Origin: Bradyrhizobium nitroreducens
GTDB taxonomy: Bacteria > Pseudomonadota > Alphaproteobacteria > Rhizobiales > Xanthobacteraceae
Length of the DNA stretch: 64,000 nt
NCBI RefSeq assembly: GCF_002776695.1
Contig: NZ_LFJC01000003.1
Location: 7,028,655 to 7,092,654 of the forward strand
Direction of reading: 5' to 3'
Shown: positions 27,101 to 35,876 of the stretch, one piece after another
Layout of the letters: each line of letters begins with the position of its first letter
Position numbering within the stretch: the stretch's first letter is position 1
Notes under the pieces: model-generated
Databases searched by the model: none
What the model was told of the DNA's origin: nothing
What the model saw: the letters and a program-made list of their open reading frames with translations, nothing else
Translations under genes and position numbers: made by a program

Positions 27101-28170
27101 CGCACCAGGGCCGCGAAGCGATAGATGCCGTGCACGAACTTGCCGTAAGGCATCGTGATGAACAGCGCGAACACCGCACCGAGATGCAGCGCCAATAGCG
27201 GTCCCATGGCAGCGGTCTCACGCAGGATCAGAAGCAGCACGCCGGTAAGCCCGGTCAGGAACAGCATGGCGATGAAGCCGACATCCATTCCGTAGCGGCT
27301 CTCGTCCAGCAATTCGGGCGCCCGGCGAGATTTGGCGACGAACAACCCGATCGGTCCGACAATGAGGCCGATCCCGCCGAACGTGCCGAGCACGACGGGC
27401 ATATCCCACCACGGATACGGCGCCTCACGCCCGAGGAGGTAGTGATAGAGCGTCGCCACCGACGTCGCGGCAAAGCACAGCAGAAACCCGTAGAACGTCA
27501 GGTGATGGAAAAGCTTCCGCCGGTCGGTCGGCTTGTCGTCCTCGTTGTAGCAGCCGACGCCGCCGCCATGGAGATAACGCAACTCGCCGGCATCACGGAT
27601 CGCCTGGAAGATCGAGCCGCCGTCGGCTCTGCCGCCGATCGGCGTGCCGATGTCGCGCCAGAAAGCGCGTACGCTCATGACAAGCGCGAGGATGGCATAA
27701 AGAAATGCGGCGCTGAACAGTGCAGCCATCGCGTTGTGCGGCATCAGTCTGTAGAACGCACCGGGACCGATGTGCACGCCAAACAACACGCCGCGGTCGT
27801 TCAAGGCCGCAAAACCGAGGATGAAGGCCGCCATGCTGAGTGCAGCGACGATGCTGATGACGAGGCCGTTGCGCGCGAAGGCGCCGGACAGCGCCTGTGG
27901 CCAGGCATAGGCCGCATAGGACTCCGCGCGTGCGACCGCCAGCGTCTTCGGGACGTTGACGTTGAATTCGTGCGGCGGCGAGAACTGGCAGTCGACGTAG
28001 CAGGCGCCGCAGGAATGGCAGAGGTTGGCGAGATAGTTGAGATCGCCGTCGGAGAAGGCGCGCCGCATCTCCATCGCGGGAAATACCGCGCACAATCCCT
28101 CGCAATAGCGGCAGGAATTGCAGACCGTCATCAGACGGTCGGCTTCGTCGAGGATACTAGTTCCGTGCAT
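27064..28170 (-). CDS. tcuB: Tricarballylate utilisation protein TcuB
   Basis: 368 residues. The N-terminal part carries two cysteine clusters for iron-sulfur centres (CNSCRYCEGLCAVFP at about 17-31 and CHSCGACYVDC at about 51-61). The rest has about six TM helices with histidines that suit haem b. TcuB reoxidises the flavin of TcuA and passes electrons to the quinone pool. Its start overlaps the tcuA stop by 14 nt. Confidence 0.92.
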   Translation of the reverse strand: MHGTSILDEADRLMTVCNSCRYCEGLCAVFPAMEMRRAFSDGDLNYLANLCHSCGACYVDCQFSPPHEFNVNVPKTLAVARAESYAAYAWPQALSGAFARNGLVISIVAALSMAAFILGFAALNDRGVLFGVHIGPGAFYRLMPHNAMAALFSAAFLYAILALVMSVRAFWRDIGTPIGGRADGGSIFQAIRDAGELRYLHGGGVGCYNEDDKPTDRRKLFHHLTFYGFLLCFAATSVATLYHYLLGREAPYPWWDMPVVLGTFGGIGLIVGPIGLFVAKSRRAPELLDESRYGMDVGFIAMLFLTGLTGVLLLILRETAAMGPLLALHLGAVFALFITMPYGKFVHGIYRFAALVRYVQERRSEAGS

Positions 28171-29548
28171 GTTTCGCCGCTTCCCGTCCTGCGATCCGCC
28201 CGAACACGCTGCCGATGGTCATGCCCATGCCGGCGGCATAACCCTTGCCGAGCACGTTGCCCGCCATGATCTCGCCGGCCGCGAACATGTTGCCGGACGG
28301 CTTGCCGTCAGCCATCAGCATCCGCGCTTCCTTGGTCACGCGCGTGCCGAGATAGGTGAAGGTGATGCCGGGACGCACCGGATAGGCGAGATAAGGCGGC
28401 GTCTCGATCCTGCGCGCCCAATGCGTCTTGGGGGGCGTGATGCCCTCGGTCACGCAGTCGTCCAGGATGGTGTGGTCGAAGGTGCCGGGCCGCACCGCGG
28501 CGTTGAATTCGGTGATCGTCTTCTCCAGCGCGGCCGGATCGAGCTCGAGCTTGCCGGCAAGCTCGGCGATCGTTTGTCCTGCAATCGGCGGAAACAGCGT
28601 CGGCATGAAGCTGGTGACGACGGTGGAATCGAAGATGATGTAGGCAATCTGGTCGGGCTGCGCCGCGACCAGCCGGCCCCAGATCGCGTAGCGCTTCGGC
28701 CAGATATCCTCGCCCTCGTCGTAGAAGCGCTGGGCATGCTTGTTGACGACAATGCCGAACACGACGGAATCATGTCGCGTGATGATGCCGCCGTCGAACT
28801 TCGGCGCGCGGGCATCGATCGCGACCGCATGGCACTGGGTGGGATCGCCGACCTCCTGCACGCCCTTGTCGAGCAGCATCTTCAGGATCGAGCCCCGGTT
28901 ATAGGGCGTGCCGCGGATCAGGAAGTTGTCGGCGGCCTCGCCCCAATATTGCTTCAGCCATTCGATGTTGGCCTCGAAGCCGCCGGCCGCGGCGACCAGC
29001 GACGTCGCGCGGATCTCGGTCTCGCCCTTGATCGGCCGCTTCAGGCGCGCGGCGAGGAACATGCCGTCCTCGATGACGAGGTCGGTGACCTCGGCGTCGT
29101 ATTCGACGTCGACGCCCAGCCGCTCCGCGGTCAGGTACAGCGCGTTGAGCATCGCCCGTCCGCCGCCGAGGAAGAAGGAGTTGGTGCGGCCGAGGCTCAG
29201 AGTGCCGCCGAGCGAGGGCTGCCAGCGCACGCCCTGCTCCACGATCCAGTTCAGGATGTCCTTGGACTCCCGGATCATGTGGCGCGCGAGTTCCTCATCG
29301 GTCTGCCCGCCGGTGACCCGCAGCAGATCCTCCCAAAATTCCTCCTCGGTGTAGGGACCGGTCAGGATTTCGGTCGCGGCGTCATGGGCGCAGCGCATGT
29401 TGCGGGTGTGGCGGGTATTGCCGCCGCGGTAGAATTTTGGCGCGCCCTCCAGCACCAGCACCGAGGCGCCGCCGCGGCGCGCCGCGATCGCCGCGCACAG
29501 CGCCGCATTGCCGCCGCCGATCACCAGCACGTCGTACTTGCTGCTCAT
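28157..29548 (-). CDS. tcuA: FAD-dependent tricarballylate dehydrogenase TcuA
   Basis: 463 residues from the ATG at 29548. The FAD-binding N-terminus is YDVLVIGGGNAALCAAIAARRG, and fumarate-reductase-like flavoprotein segments follow (GGNTRHTRNMR, LVAAAGGFEANIEW, and FAAGEIMAGNVLGKGYAAG at the C-terminus). In this family the enzyme oxidises tricarballylate to cis-aconitate. tcuA and tcuB form a leftward operon; a tcuC transporter is not present. Related flavoproteins act on other dicarboxylates, so substrate is by analogy. Confidence 0.9.
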   Translation of the reverse strand: MSSKYDVLVIGGGNAALCAAIAARRGGASVLVLEGAPKFYRGGNTRHTRNMRCAHDAATEILTGPYTEEEFWEDLLRVTGGQTDEELARHMIRESKDILNWIVEQGVRWQPSLGGTLSLGRTNSFFLGGGRAMLNALYLTAERLGVDVEYDAEVTDLVIEDGMFLAARLKRPIKGETEIRATSLVAAAGGFEANIEWLKQYWGEAADNFLIRGTPYNRGSILKMLLDKGVQEVGDPTQCHAVAIDARAPKFDGGIITRHDSVVFGIVVNKHAQRFYDEGEDIWPKRYAIWGRLVAAQPDQIAYIIFDSTVVTSFMPTLFPPIAGQTIAELAGKLELDPAALEKTITEFNAAVRPGTFDHTILDDCVTEGITPPKTHWARRIETPPYLAYPVRPGITFTYLGTRVTKEARMLMADGKPSGNMFAAGEIMAGNVLGKGYAAGMGMTIGSVFGRIAGREAAKHARN

Positions 29549-29628
29549 GCCGTTTGTCCGATGCGACCAAGCTCGAAACATTCTACCACGCGGCGGCCAC
29601 CGGTCGCGGCGGGCGCCATTGCGTACTA

Positions 29629-29638
29629 TTGTATACAA
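29629..29638. promoter_or_regulatory. GntR operator-like palindrome in the tcu divergent region
   Basis: Perfect 10-bp dyad TTGTATACAA with a further half-site TATAC 5 bp to the right. The TNGT-ACNA pattern fits FadR/FCD-type GntR sites. It lies between tcuA (81 bp away) and gntR (68 bp away). Confidence 0.7.
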
Positions 29639-29705
29639 AGATATACATGACTCATGCAAGCGGCATCCCTGCATGGGCAGGATGCAGCCGGCTGGAACGA
29701 GGGTC

Positions 29706-30386
29706 ATGGCCAGACGTCCGGTGAAGGCAGGCGGACCGATCGCGCGCGGGGGCGGCGTGGCGCTTGGCGAAGCGGTATTCCGTTCGCTCTGCGAAGCGCT
29801 GCAGGCCGGCAGCTATCGCGCCGGGGACCGCCTGCGCGAGGAGGAAGTGGCGCAGCGGCTGAAGGTCAGCCGCACGCCGGTGCGTGAAGCGCTGGGCCGG
29901 CTCGCCGCGCGCGGCTTCGTCGAGCCCGCCCGCCGCGGGCTGATCGTTCGCAGCCTCGATATCTCCGAAGTCCTCGAGCTCTACGCCATGCGCGAGATCA
30001 TGGAAGGCGCAGCAGCCCGGCTCGCCGCCGAACACGCGTCAAGCACCGAGATCGATGCGCTGCGCGATATCGAGCAGGCCACCGTCGAGATCAAGGAGGC
30101 CGACGCCGCCGAGATGGCGCGCCTCAACCGCGCCTTCCACGAGGCGATCTGCCGCGCCGCGCGCAACCGCTATCTCGACAATGCCTCGCGCGAATTGCAG
30201 GACTGGATCGCCCTGCTCGGCCCGACCACCTTCACCGTATCGGGCCGTCCCTCGACCAGCCATGACGAGCACCAGGCCATCATCGCGGCGATCGCCGCAC
30301 GCAATGGCGACAAGGCCGAGCAGCTCGCGCGCGCCCATATCCGGGAGGCGCTGCGCTGCCGGCTCAAGCTGCTGCAGAGGCAGTAA
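29706..30386 (+). CDS. GntR-family (FCD) regulator of tcuAB
   Basis: 226 residues. Winged helix (YRAGDRLREEEVAQRLKVSRTPVREALGRL) and a C-terminal FCD ligand domain with the helix carrying LNRAFHEAICRAARN. The ATG at 29706 is chosen for its GAGGG ribosome binding site; earlier in-frame ATGs exist at 29673 and 29682. Divergent from tcuA, so it probably controls tcuAB in response to a carboxylic acid. Confidence 0.9.
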   Translation: MARRPVKAGGPIARGGGVALGEAVFRSLCEALQAGSYRAGDRLREEEVAQRLKVSRTPVREALGRLAARGFVEPARRGLIVRSLDISEVLELYAMREIMEGAAARLAAEHASSTEIDALRDIEQATVEIKEADAAEMARLNRAFHEAICRAARNRYLDNASRELQDWIALLGPTTFTVSGRPSTSHDEHQAIIAAIAARNGDKAEQLARAHIREALRCRLKLLQRQ

Positions 30387-30387
30387 T

Positions 30388-31143
30388 CTATCGTCGTGCC
30401 CGGCGCGAAGGCCGCGCGTCGTCGGCCGCGGCGGCCAGCACGCCATCAAGGGCTTCGGTCGGCCCGCCGAGCGCGCGCGTCAGCCGGATGGCGGCCTTCA
30501 ACAGCAGTGTGGTCATCGCCTTGATGTTGTCCCGCGTGAAGCGCGGCTTGGGCCCCGAGAGCGACAAGGCGCCGACACATTTGCCACCGGGTCCGAACAC
30601 CGGGCAGGCGAGCCCGGCGCAATCGGGATCACGCTCGCCAAAGGACACCGCCATGCAGCCCTCGCGGATCTCGTCATAGGCTTCGCCTTTCTCGCCGTCG
30701 AAGGCGAGGATGACCCGGCCCGCCGCGCCGCGGTCGAGCGGCAGCAGCATGCCGGCTTCCACCCGGTCCAGCGTCGAATGCTGGGAATCGACGCGAAAGA
30801 CGCAGAGCCGGCGCCTGGCGTCATGCCGCACGTGGAATGAGGGGCTCTCGGTCCCGTCGGCCACGAGCTGACGCAACAGCGGCATCACCCGGTCATGCAT
30901 GTTGTTGCTGCGCTGGTAGACCGCACCGAGCCGGAACGGCGTCGGACCGAGATGGTAGCGGCCATCGGCGAACTGCACGAGATAGCCGAACTCCTGCAGC
31001 GACGTCATCAGCCGAAGCAGCGTGCTTTTGTACATCTTGGTGCGCCGGGCGAGCTCGGCCAGCGTCATCGGCTCCGGCGCATCCTCGAAGGCCGCCAAAA
31101 TGCTCAGGGCTCGGTCAACGGCGGCGACACCGGGCGAAGGCAT
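30388..31143 (-). CDS. IclR-family regulator
   Basis: 251 residues: N-terminal winged helix (AVDRALSILAAFEDAPEPMTLAELARRTKMYKSTLLRLM) and C-terminal GAF-like effector domain (IREGCMAVSFGERDPDCAGLACPVFG). It is the last gene of the five-gene leftward operon starting at 34603, 8 bp after the reductase gene, so it is probably made with the genes it controls. The stop falls 1 bp from the convergent gntR stop. Confidence 0.92.
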   Translation of the reverse strand: MPSPGVAAVDRALSILAAFEDAPEPMTLAELARRTKMYKSTLLRLMTSLQEFGYLVQFADGRYHLGPTPFRLGAVYQRSNNMHDRVMPLLRQLVADGTESPSFHVRHDARRRLCVFRVDSQHSTLDRVEAGMLLPLDRGAAGRVILAFDGEKGEAYDEIREGCMAVSFGERDPDCAGLACPVFGPGGKCVGALSLSGPKPRFTRDNIKAMTTLLLKAAIRLTRALGGPTEALDGVLAAAADDARPSRRARR

Positions 31144-31151
31144 CGGGTCTC

Positions 31152-32033
31152 CTATTGGGGAAATCCAGAGGGATCGATCAGCTTGGCGATGACGGGAAAA
31201 TACGCATCGCCCATGCCCTTGTCGATCGTCTCCTGGAAAATCTCGCGCATCAGCGCCGCGCCGCGCAAGCTCAGGCCGGCCTGGGCGCCCAGCTCCAGCG
31301 CGTAGGACAGATCCTTCATGGCATATTCGGTCGAGAAGGCCCGCAGCGGAAACTCCTTCGCGATGATCGCCTTCATGCCATGGTTGCGCAGCGCGAAGCT
31401 GTCTGCGGAGCCCTTCGACAGCGTCTCCAGCAGCAGCTTCGGCTCGACGCCACTGTGCTTGGCGAGCGCGACGGCTTCGGCCAGCGCGTTGACTGTCTCG
31501 AACAGCACCATGTTATTCAGGATCTTGGTCACCTGCCCCGCGCCGGTCCCGCCGCAGAGCGTGACATCGGTGGCAAAATGCCGGATCAGCGGCTCGACCA
31601 CAGCGAACTGCTCGGGCGTCGCACCAACCATGACGCTGAGCGTGCCGTCCTGCGCGGCCTGGCGTGTGCGCGCGATCGGAGCATCGATCCAGAGTGCACC
31701 GTTGTCGGCGAGTTGCTTGGCGAAAGACCGCGTCTGGCCGACATCGGAGGTGCCAAGATCGATCACGGTCTGGCCGCGCCTGATCGCCGGCAGGATGCCC
31801 TCGAAGACGGACGTCACGTGCTTGGCGCTGGGCAGACACAGGAAGATCGTCTCCGCACCGGCGACCACATCCCCGATCGACTTCGCCGCGGTCGCGCCGT
31901 CGGCTACGATCCGCGCCAACGGCTCCGCATCGAGGTCGAACGCAAGCACCGTTCGTCCACTCTTGCGCAACAGGTTGCGGCAAATCGGCTCGCCCATGAC
32001 GCCGAGACCGATGAATCCAATCGAACCAGACAT
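31152..32033 (-). CDS. NAD(P)-dependent beta-hydroxyacid dehydrogenase
   Basis: 293 residues from the ATG at 32033. Rossmann motif GFIGLGVMGEPICRNL; substrate-binding/catalytic segment GGTGAGQVTKILNNM with the family lysine. Such enzymes reduce or oxidise 3-hydroxyisobutyrate, tartronate semialdehyde or related short hydroxyacids; the exact substrate is not visible. Third-last function in an operon with a binding protein and a hydrolase. Confidence 0.88.
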   Translation of the reverse strand: MSGSIGFIGLGVMGEPICRNLLRKSGRTVLAFDLDAEPLARIVADGATAAKSIGDVVAGAETIFLCLPSAKHVTSVFEGILPAIRRGQTVIDLGTSDVGQTRSFAKQLADNGALWIDAPIARTRQAAQDGTLSVMVGATPEQFAVVEPLIRHFATDVTLCGGTGAGQVTKILNNMVLFETVNALAEAVALAKHSGVEPKLLLETLSKGSADSFALRNHGMKAIIAKEFPLRAFSTEYAMKDLSYALELGAQAGLSLRGAALMREIFQETIDKGMGDAYFPVIAKLIDPSGFPQ

Positions 32034-32092
32034 TCCGTATTCTCCTCGAAATCCTGCGACCGGACGGCGACCAAGCCGTCCGGTCGCCGCAC

Positions 32093-33289
32093 TTACTTCA
32101 CCAGCGGGCAACCACCCTCGCTCATCGGCCGGAAAACCTCCCCGCCCGGCTTCGAGCTGACGACCCGGTAGAAATCGTATTTGTACTTGGATTCCTCCGG
32201 CTTCTTCACCTGGACCAGGTACATCGTGTGCAGCACGCGCCCGTCGGGGCGGATCGCGACATCCTTGTTGTACATGTCGTTGACCTTCAGCTCGTGCATC
32301 TTGGCGGCAACGGCCGTCGTGTCGGTGGTGCCGGCGGCCTTCACGGCGGCGAGGTAGTGATGGACGCCGCTGTAGACACCGGCCTGCACCATGCTGGCAA
32401 CCTTGCCGTCCATCAGGCCAGCGTAGCGCTTCGACCAGGCGCGGGTCTGCTCGTCGAGATCCCAGTAGAACGAGGTCGTCACCTGCAGGCCTTGCGTGAC
32501 CTTCAGGCCGAGCGAATTCACGTCGGTGATGAAGACGAGCAGGCCGGCAAGCTTCTGGCCGCCCTCGACGACGCCGAACTCGCCGGCCTGCTTGATCGCG
32601 GTCTGCACGTCGGCGCCTGATGTCGCGAGACCAACGACGTCGGCCTTGGAGCCCTGCGCCTGCAACAGGAACGAGGCGAAGTCGGCAGTGCCCAGCGGAT
32701 GCGCGGCCGAGCCGATCACCTTGCCACCGGCCGCCTCGATGAACTTCGTGGCGTCGCGCTGCAGCGCGTGACCGAAGGCATAGTCGGCCGTGACGAAATA
32801 CCAGGTCTTGCCACCGGCACGCGTGATCGCGTCACTGGTCAGCTTCGACAGCGCATAGGTGTCGTAGTTGAAGTGGAAGCTGACTGGCGAGCAGGATTTT
32901 CCCGTGAAATCGGACGAGCCGGGGCCGGAGATGACGAAGATCCTGTTCTTCTGCTTGGCAACTTCGAGGATGGCAAAGCCGGCGGACGATGCCGCGCCGT
33001 CCGCGATCATGTCGACACCTTCGTTGTCGAACCATTTTCGCGCCGTGGCCGAAGCGATGTCCGGCTTGTTCTGGTGGTCGGCCGAGATGATCTCGATCTT
33101 CTTGCCGAGCAGCTCGTTGCCGAAATCTTCGGCTGCGAGCTTTGCGGCCGCAACCGAGCCGCGTCCGCCATTGTCCGCGAACACGCCGGACTGGTCGTTG
33201 AGCACGCCGATCCTGATAACATTGTCGGCCGCAATTGCGGCACTCGCCTGCACGGCCAGAACGGCCGCCATCACCCAACGCAACTTCAT
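32093..33289 (-). CDS. Branched-chain-type ABC substrate-binding protein
   Basis: 398 residues with a signal peptide (VMAAVLAVQASAAIAA-D). The mature protein begins IRIGVLNDQSGVFADNGG as in Leu/Ile/Val-type periplasmic binding proteins of the broad group that also bind aromatic acids and amides. No permease or ATPase gene accompanies it. It is a paralog of the binding protein at 59605-60819 (shared features include TSFYWDLDEQTRAWSKRY against TSFYWDMDDKTREWSKRY). Confidence 0.92.
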   Translation of the reverse strand: MKLRWVMAAVLAVQASAAIAADNVIRIGVLNDQSGVFADNGGRGSVAAAKLAAEDFGNELLGKKIEIISADHQNKPDIASATARKWFDNEGVDMIADGAASSAGFAILEVAKQKNRIFVISGPGSSDFTGKSCSPVSFHFNYDTYALSKLTSDAITRAGGKTWYFVTADYAFGHALQRDATKFIEAAGGKVIGSAAHPLGTADFASFLLQAQGSKADVVGLATSGADVQTAIKQAGEFGVVEGGQKLAGLLVFITDVNSLGLKVTQGLQVTTSFYWDLDEQTRAWSKRYAGLMDGKVASMVQAGVYSGVHHYLAAVKAAGTTDTTAVAAKMHELKVNDMYNKDVAIRPDGRVLHTMYLVQVKKPEESKYKYDFYRVVSSKPGGEVFRPMSEGGCPLVK

Positions 33290-33305
33290 AACATACGCCT
33301 CCCGT

Positions 33306-34163
33306 TTACAACTTCTGCTTATCGAGGATGTCTTGCAGCACCGGCGCGATGTAGCGGCGGAACTGGTCAGGGTTTTCGCTCATCGGAAAATGGCCGAGCC
33401 GCTCCATGACGGTCGCCTTCGCGCCGGGGATGCCGGCGGCGGTGCGCAGCGTGTCCTCGGGCGTGCAGGAGAAGTCGTACTCGCCGGTCAGGAGGTAGAG
33501 CGGACATTGGCTGACGTCGATGGCACAGGTGCGTCCGCGCAGGTCGCCATCGACGCGATAGAAATAGAGATCACCCTTGAAGATGCCGGGGCCGCCCTGC
33601 TTGTAGCCCCACAGCGTTTCATTGCGCGCGGCCTCGGGGCCGTTTGGCGCGATCAATCCCGACACCAGGGCAGCGCAGATCTCGCCGCCATGAACGTCGG
33701 GCCGGTTCAGCCACGCCGTGTCGTACCATGGCTGCTGGAAATCCGCGGCCTCGAGCCCGATCAAGGCGCGGAAGTCGTGCGCATGCGCGATAGCGAGATT
33801 GAGCACGATACGGCCGCCGATCGAGCAACCCATCACCACTGGCCTGTCCAGCCCGAGCGCCTTGCAGAACGCGCGGATGGTCGCGGTGTAGCTGGCAGTG
33901 GTCAGCCGGTATTCGCTGCCAAATTGGCTGTCGGGCGGATTGGACTTGCCGTGCCAGGGCATGTCAAAGGCGATGACGCGGAAATGCTTGGTGAATTCAT
34001 CGTCCACGAGCAGGTGACGCCACTGCCGCGCATCCGAGCCGGCGGTATGGAGGCAGACCAATGGGATGCCGCTGCCGTTCTCCTCGAAATAGATCCGGTT
34101 GACCTCGCCATCGATCTCGACATGGACGTAGCGCCCGACGATCGGCTCTACAAAGCCGTTCAT
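33306..34163 (-). CDS. Alpha/beta hydrolase
   Basis: 285 residues. Oxyanion region VCLHTAGSDARQW, nucleophile elbow VMGCSIGGRIVLN, acid in LTGEYDFSC and histidine in ERLGHFPMSENP complete a Ser-Asp-His triad. Similar proteins include enol-lactonases and meta-cleavage hydrolases. It overlaps the upstream gene by 4 nt (ATGA at 34160-34163) and precedes the binding protein in the same operon. Confidence 0.88.
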   Translation of the reverse strand: MNGFVEPIVGRYVHVEIDGEVNRIYFEENGSGIPLVCLHTAGSDARQWRHLLVDDEFTKHFRVIAFDMPWHGKSNPPDSQFGSEYRLTTASYTATIRAFCKALGLDRPVVMGCSIGGRIVLNLAIAHAHDFRALIGLEAADFQQPWYDTAWLNRPDVHGGEICAALVSGLIAPNGPEAARNETLWGYKQGGPGIFKGDLYFYRVDGDLRGRTCAIDVSQCPLYLLTGEYDFSCTPEDTLRTAAGIPGAKATVMERLGHFPMSENPDQFRRYIAPVLQDILDKQKL

Positions 34164-34603
34164 GACACACCTCCAAAGGCGCTCCGCCGGGGCAGCGCCA
34201 GCAGGTCCTTGAAGTACTGAAGATGCGTCATGAACGGATGCAGATCGCCTTCGAGCGTTGCCTGCCCACGCTTGGTCAACGCCAGGAGATCGTGCCATCC
34301 CGCCGGCGGCATCGTCTGCCAATAGGCGGCGAACGCGGCGGGCGTCGCGCGATAGGCGAAGCGCCAGGAGCGCATCAGCACCGGCGTCGGCGTCATATCG
34401 ACGATCCGGCCGGCGCGGATCGCGACGTGAAAGGGCTGCGTGCTTGGCCCGAGCAGACAGTCGACGTCCAGCCACCGGCCGCGCGCAGTCAACGCCGCAT
34501 CGCGCACCAGCAGATCGGGGATCGCCTTGAAAGCCGCAAGAACGGCGTCAGGCGTGAATGACACCGGCGGATCGGCGTCGCGGCGAACGCATTCGGATTC
34601 CAT
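34160..34603 (-). CDS. Hypothetical protein, first gene of the IclR operon
   Basis: 147 residues. The C-terminal half (TKRGQATLEGDLHPFMTHLQYFKDLLALP) looks like the end of an SCP2-type lipid-binding fold, but the match is only by eye. No signal peptide or TM segment. It is translationally coupled to the downstream hydrolase, which suggests a joint role, for example substrate binding for the hydrolase. It is led by a dyad 33 bp upstream. Confidence 0.75.
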   Translation of the reverse strand: MESECVRRDADPPVSFTPDAVLAAFKAIPDLLVRDAALTARGRWLDVDCLLGPSTQPFHVAIRAGRIVDMTPTPVLMRSWRFAYRATPAAFAAYWQTMPPAGWHDLLALTKRGQATLEGDLHPFMTHLQYFKDLLALPRRSAFGGVS

Positions 34604-34635
34604 CGTTTCATCCCTTGAAGCCGTCGTTCTGTCAG

Positions 34636-34652
34636 ATAGAACGATATTCTAT
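34636..34652. promoter_or_regulatory. Dyad upstream of the IclR operon
   Basis: ATAGAA-N5-TTCTAT, a 17-bp inverted repeat starting 33 bp upstream of the first gene. Size and place suit an IclR operator, but another regulator is possible. Confidence 0.6.
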
Positions 34653-34871
34653 TTCTAATCCAGATCTATACAGGGCTCGCGAGCGAACTCAAGTCCACAC
34701 CGCAATCGTGGGAAGGAATGCCCCTGCAGAGGAGAGAGGCCTGACGCGCGACGATGGAATGTGGAGCCGGACGCGTGGCTCGCGATCAAGCCTCGAAGAC
34801 GCGCATGATCAACCAATAGCTGCCCAGCAGGCTGATTGCCGCTGATATCGCATAGACCAGCCTTGCCGCCC

Positions 34872-35858
34872 TCACCGGTTCGACGCGACCGGCAGCCGGT
34901 CCAGCAGCCCGAGCACCTGCAGCACAATCACGACGATCGCGATCTGCCCGATCTCGACGCCGATGTTGAAAGCACCGAGAGCCGGCACGATCGCATTCGG
35001 CGGCAAGCCGACTTCACGAAGCACGCCGGCAAAGCCGAAGCCGTGGATCAGGCCGAACAAGAAAGCGACGCGCCAGCGCCTGTCGATATCGCGCGAGATA
35101 AAATTCTCGACGGCCACGACGATGACCGACGCTGCGATCGTCGGTTCCACGATGCGGCCGGTGACGACGACGAGATCCAGCGCGGCCAGCGACAAGGTGA
35201 TCGAGTGTGCGACCGTGAAAGCGGTGACGATCTTGATGACGGGGATCAACCGGCAGGCCCACAGCATCGCGGCGATCAGGAAGGCGATGTGATCGTAGCC
35301 AAGGAAAATATGCTCGATGCCGGTGAGCAGATAACGCTCGACGGTCGACCACGACGACGGCGCCGCCGAAAGCGTCACCGTCGTATGGCCCGCGTCGAGC
35401 AAAGCTTGCGTTTCGGACTTGTCTCTTGCGATCAGAACGACATGGCGAGCGGCCGTATCTCTCCCGGTCAGCACGCTGGAGCGGTAGACGATGTCGCCGG
35501 CCCCGGTGCAGGCGAAACGGGTGCGATAGATGACACCGTCGCCATCGGGCAGGATCGCGACATCGCCGCGCGGGCAAGCTGTGCCGTCGCTTATCACGGC
35601 CAGGTGCGTCTCGAAATAGCTGAGGATCGCAGCTTTGGCCGCACCGATCGCGGCCGGATCGACCGTGTCCTGCCGCGCATCGTACACCTTGGCGCCGATC
35701 AGACGATCGATATCGCTGCCCTTCAGGCCCAACTCGACCCTCACCGTACGATCTCCGGCCAGCGCGACACGAGCCGTCACAAGGTTGACCTGATGCGCCT
35801 CAGCCGGCAGGCAGAGCCCGAGCACAGCCGCGAGCCACAGGAACTGCGGCCGAATCAT
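34872..35858 (-). CDS. HupE/UreJ-like membrane protein, C-terminus frameshifted
   Basis: 328 residues as read: signal peptide (FLWLAAVLGLCLPAEA-H), a periplasmic N-terminal domain of about 165 residues, then TM helices with the HupE/UreJ_2 signature (GIEHIFLGYDHIAFLI, LIHGFGFAGVL, FNIGVEIGQI). Family members end in one more TM helix with a GxYW motif. That helix is encoded in the -1 frame just beyond this stop (34786 to about 34872: YAISAAISLLGSYWLIMRV then TGA). Either a real frameshift has removed the last helix or there is a sequence error. Metal or gas transport is only a guess. Confidence 0.82.
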   Translation of the reverse strand: MIRPQFLWLAAVLGLCLPAEAHQVNLVTARVALAGDRTVRVELGLKGSDIDRLIGAKVYDARQDTVDPAAIGAAKAAILSYFETHLAVISDGTACPRGDVAILPDGDGVIYRTRFACTGAGDIVYRSSVLTGRDTAARHVVLIARDKSETQALLDAGHTTVTLSAAPSSWSTVERYLLTGIEHIFLGYDHIAFLIAAMLWACRLIPVIKIVTAFTVAHSITLSLAALDLVVVTGRIVEPTIAASVIVVAVENFISRDIDRRWRVAFLFGLIHGFGFAGVLREVGLPPNAIVPALGAFNIGVEIGQIAIVVIVLQVLGLLDRLPVASNR

Positions 35859-35876
35859 GATTGCGCTCCGCCGTCC

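Noticed and set aside
34655..34927. Minus-strand 90-codon ORF near the HupE-like stop
   Set aside because: Cysteine/arginine-rich shadow; the region is better read as the frameshifted last helix plus intergenic DNA.
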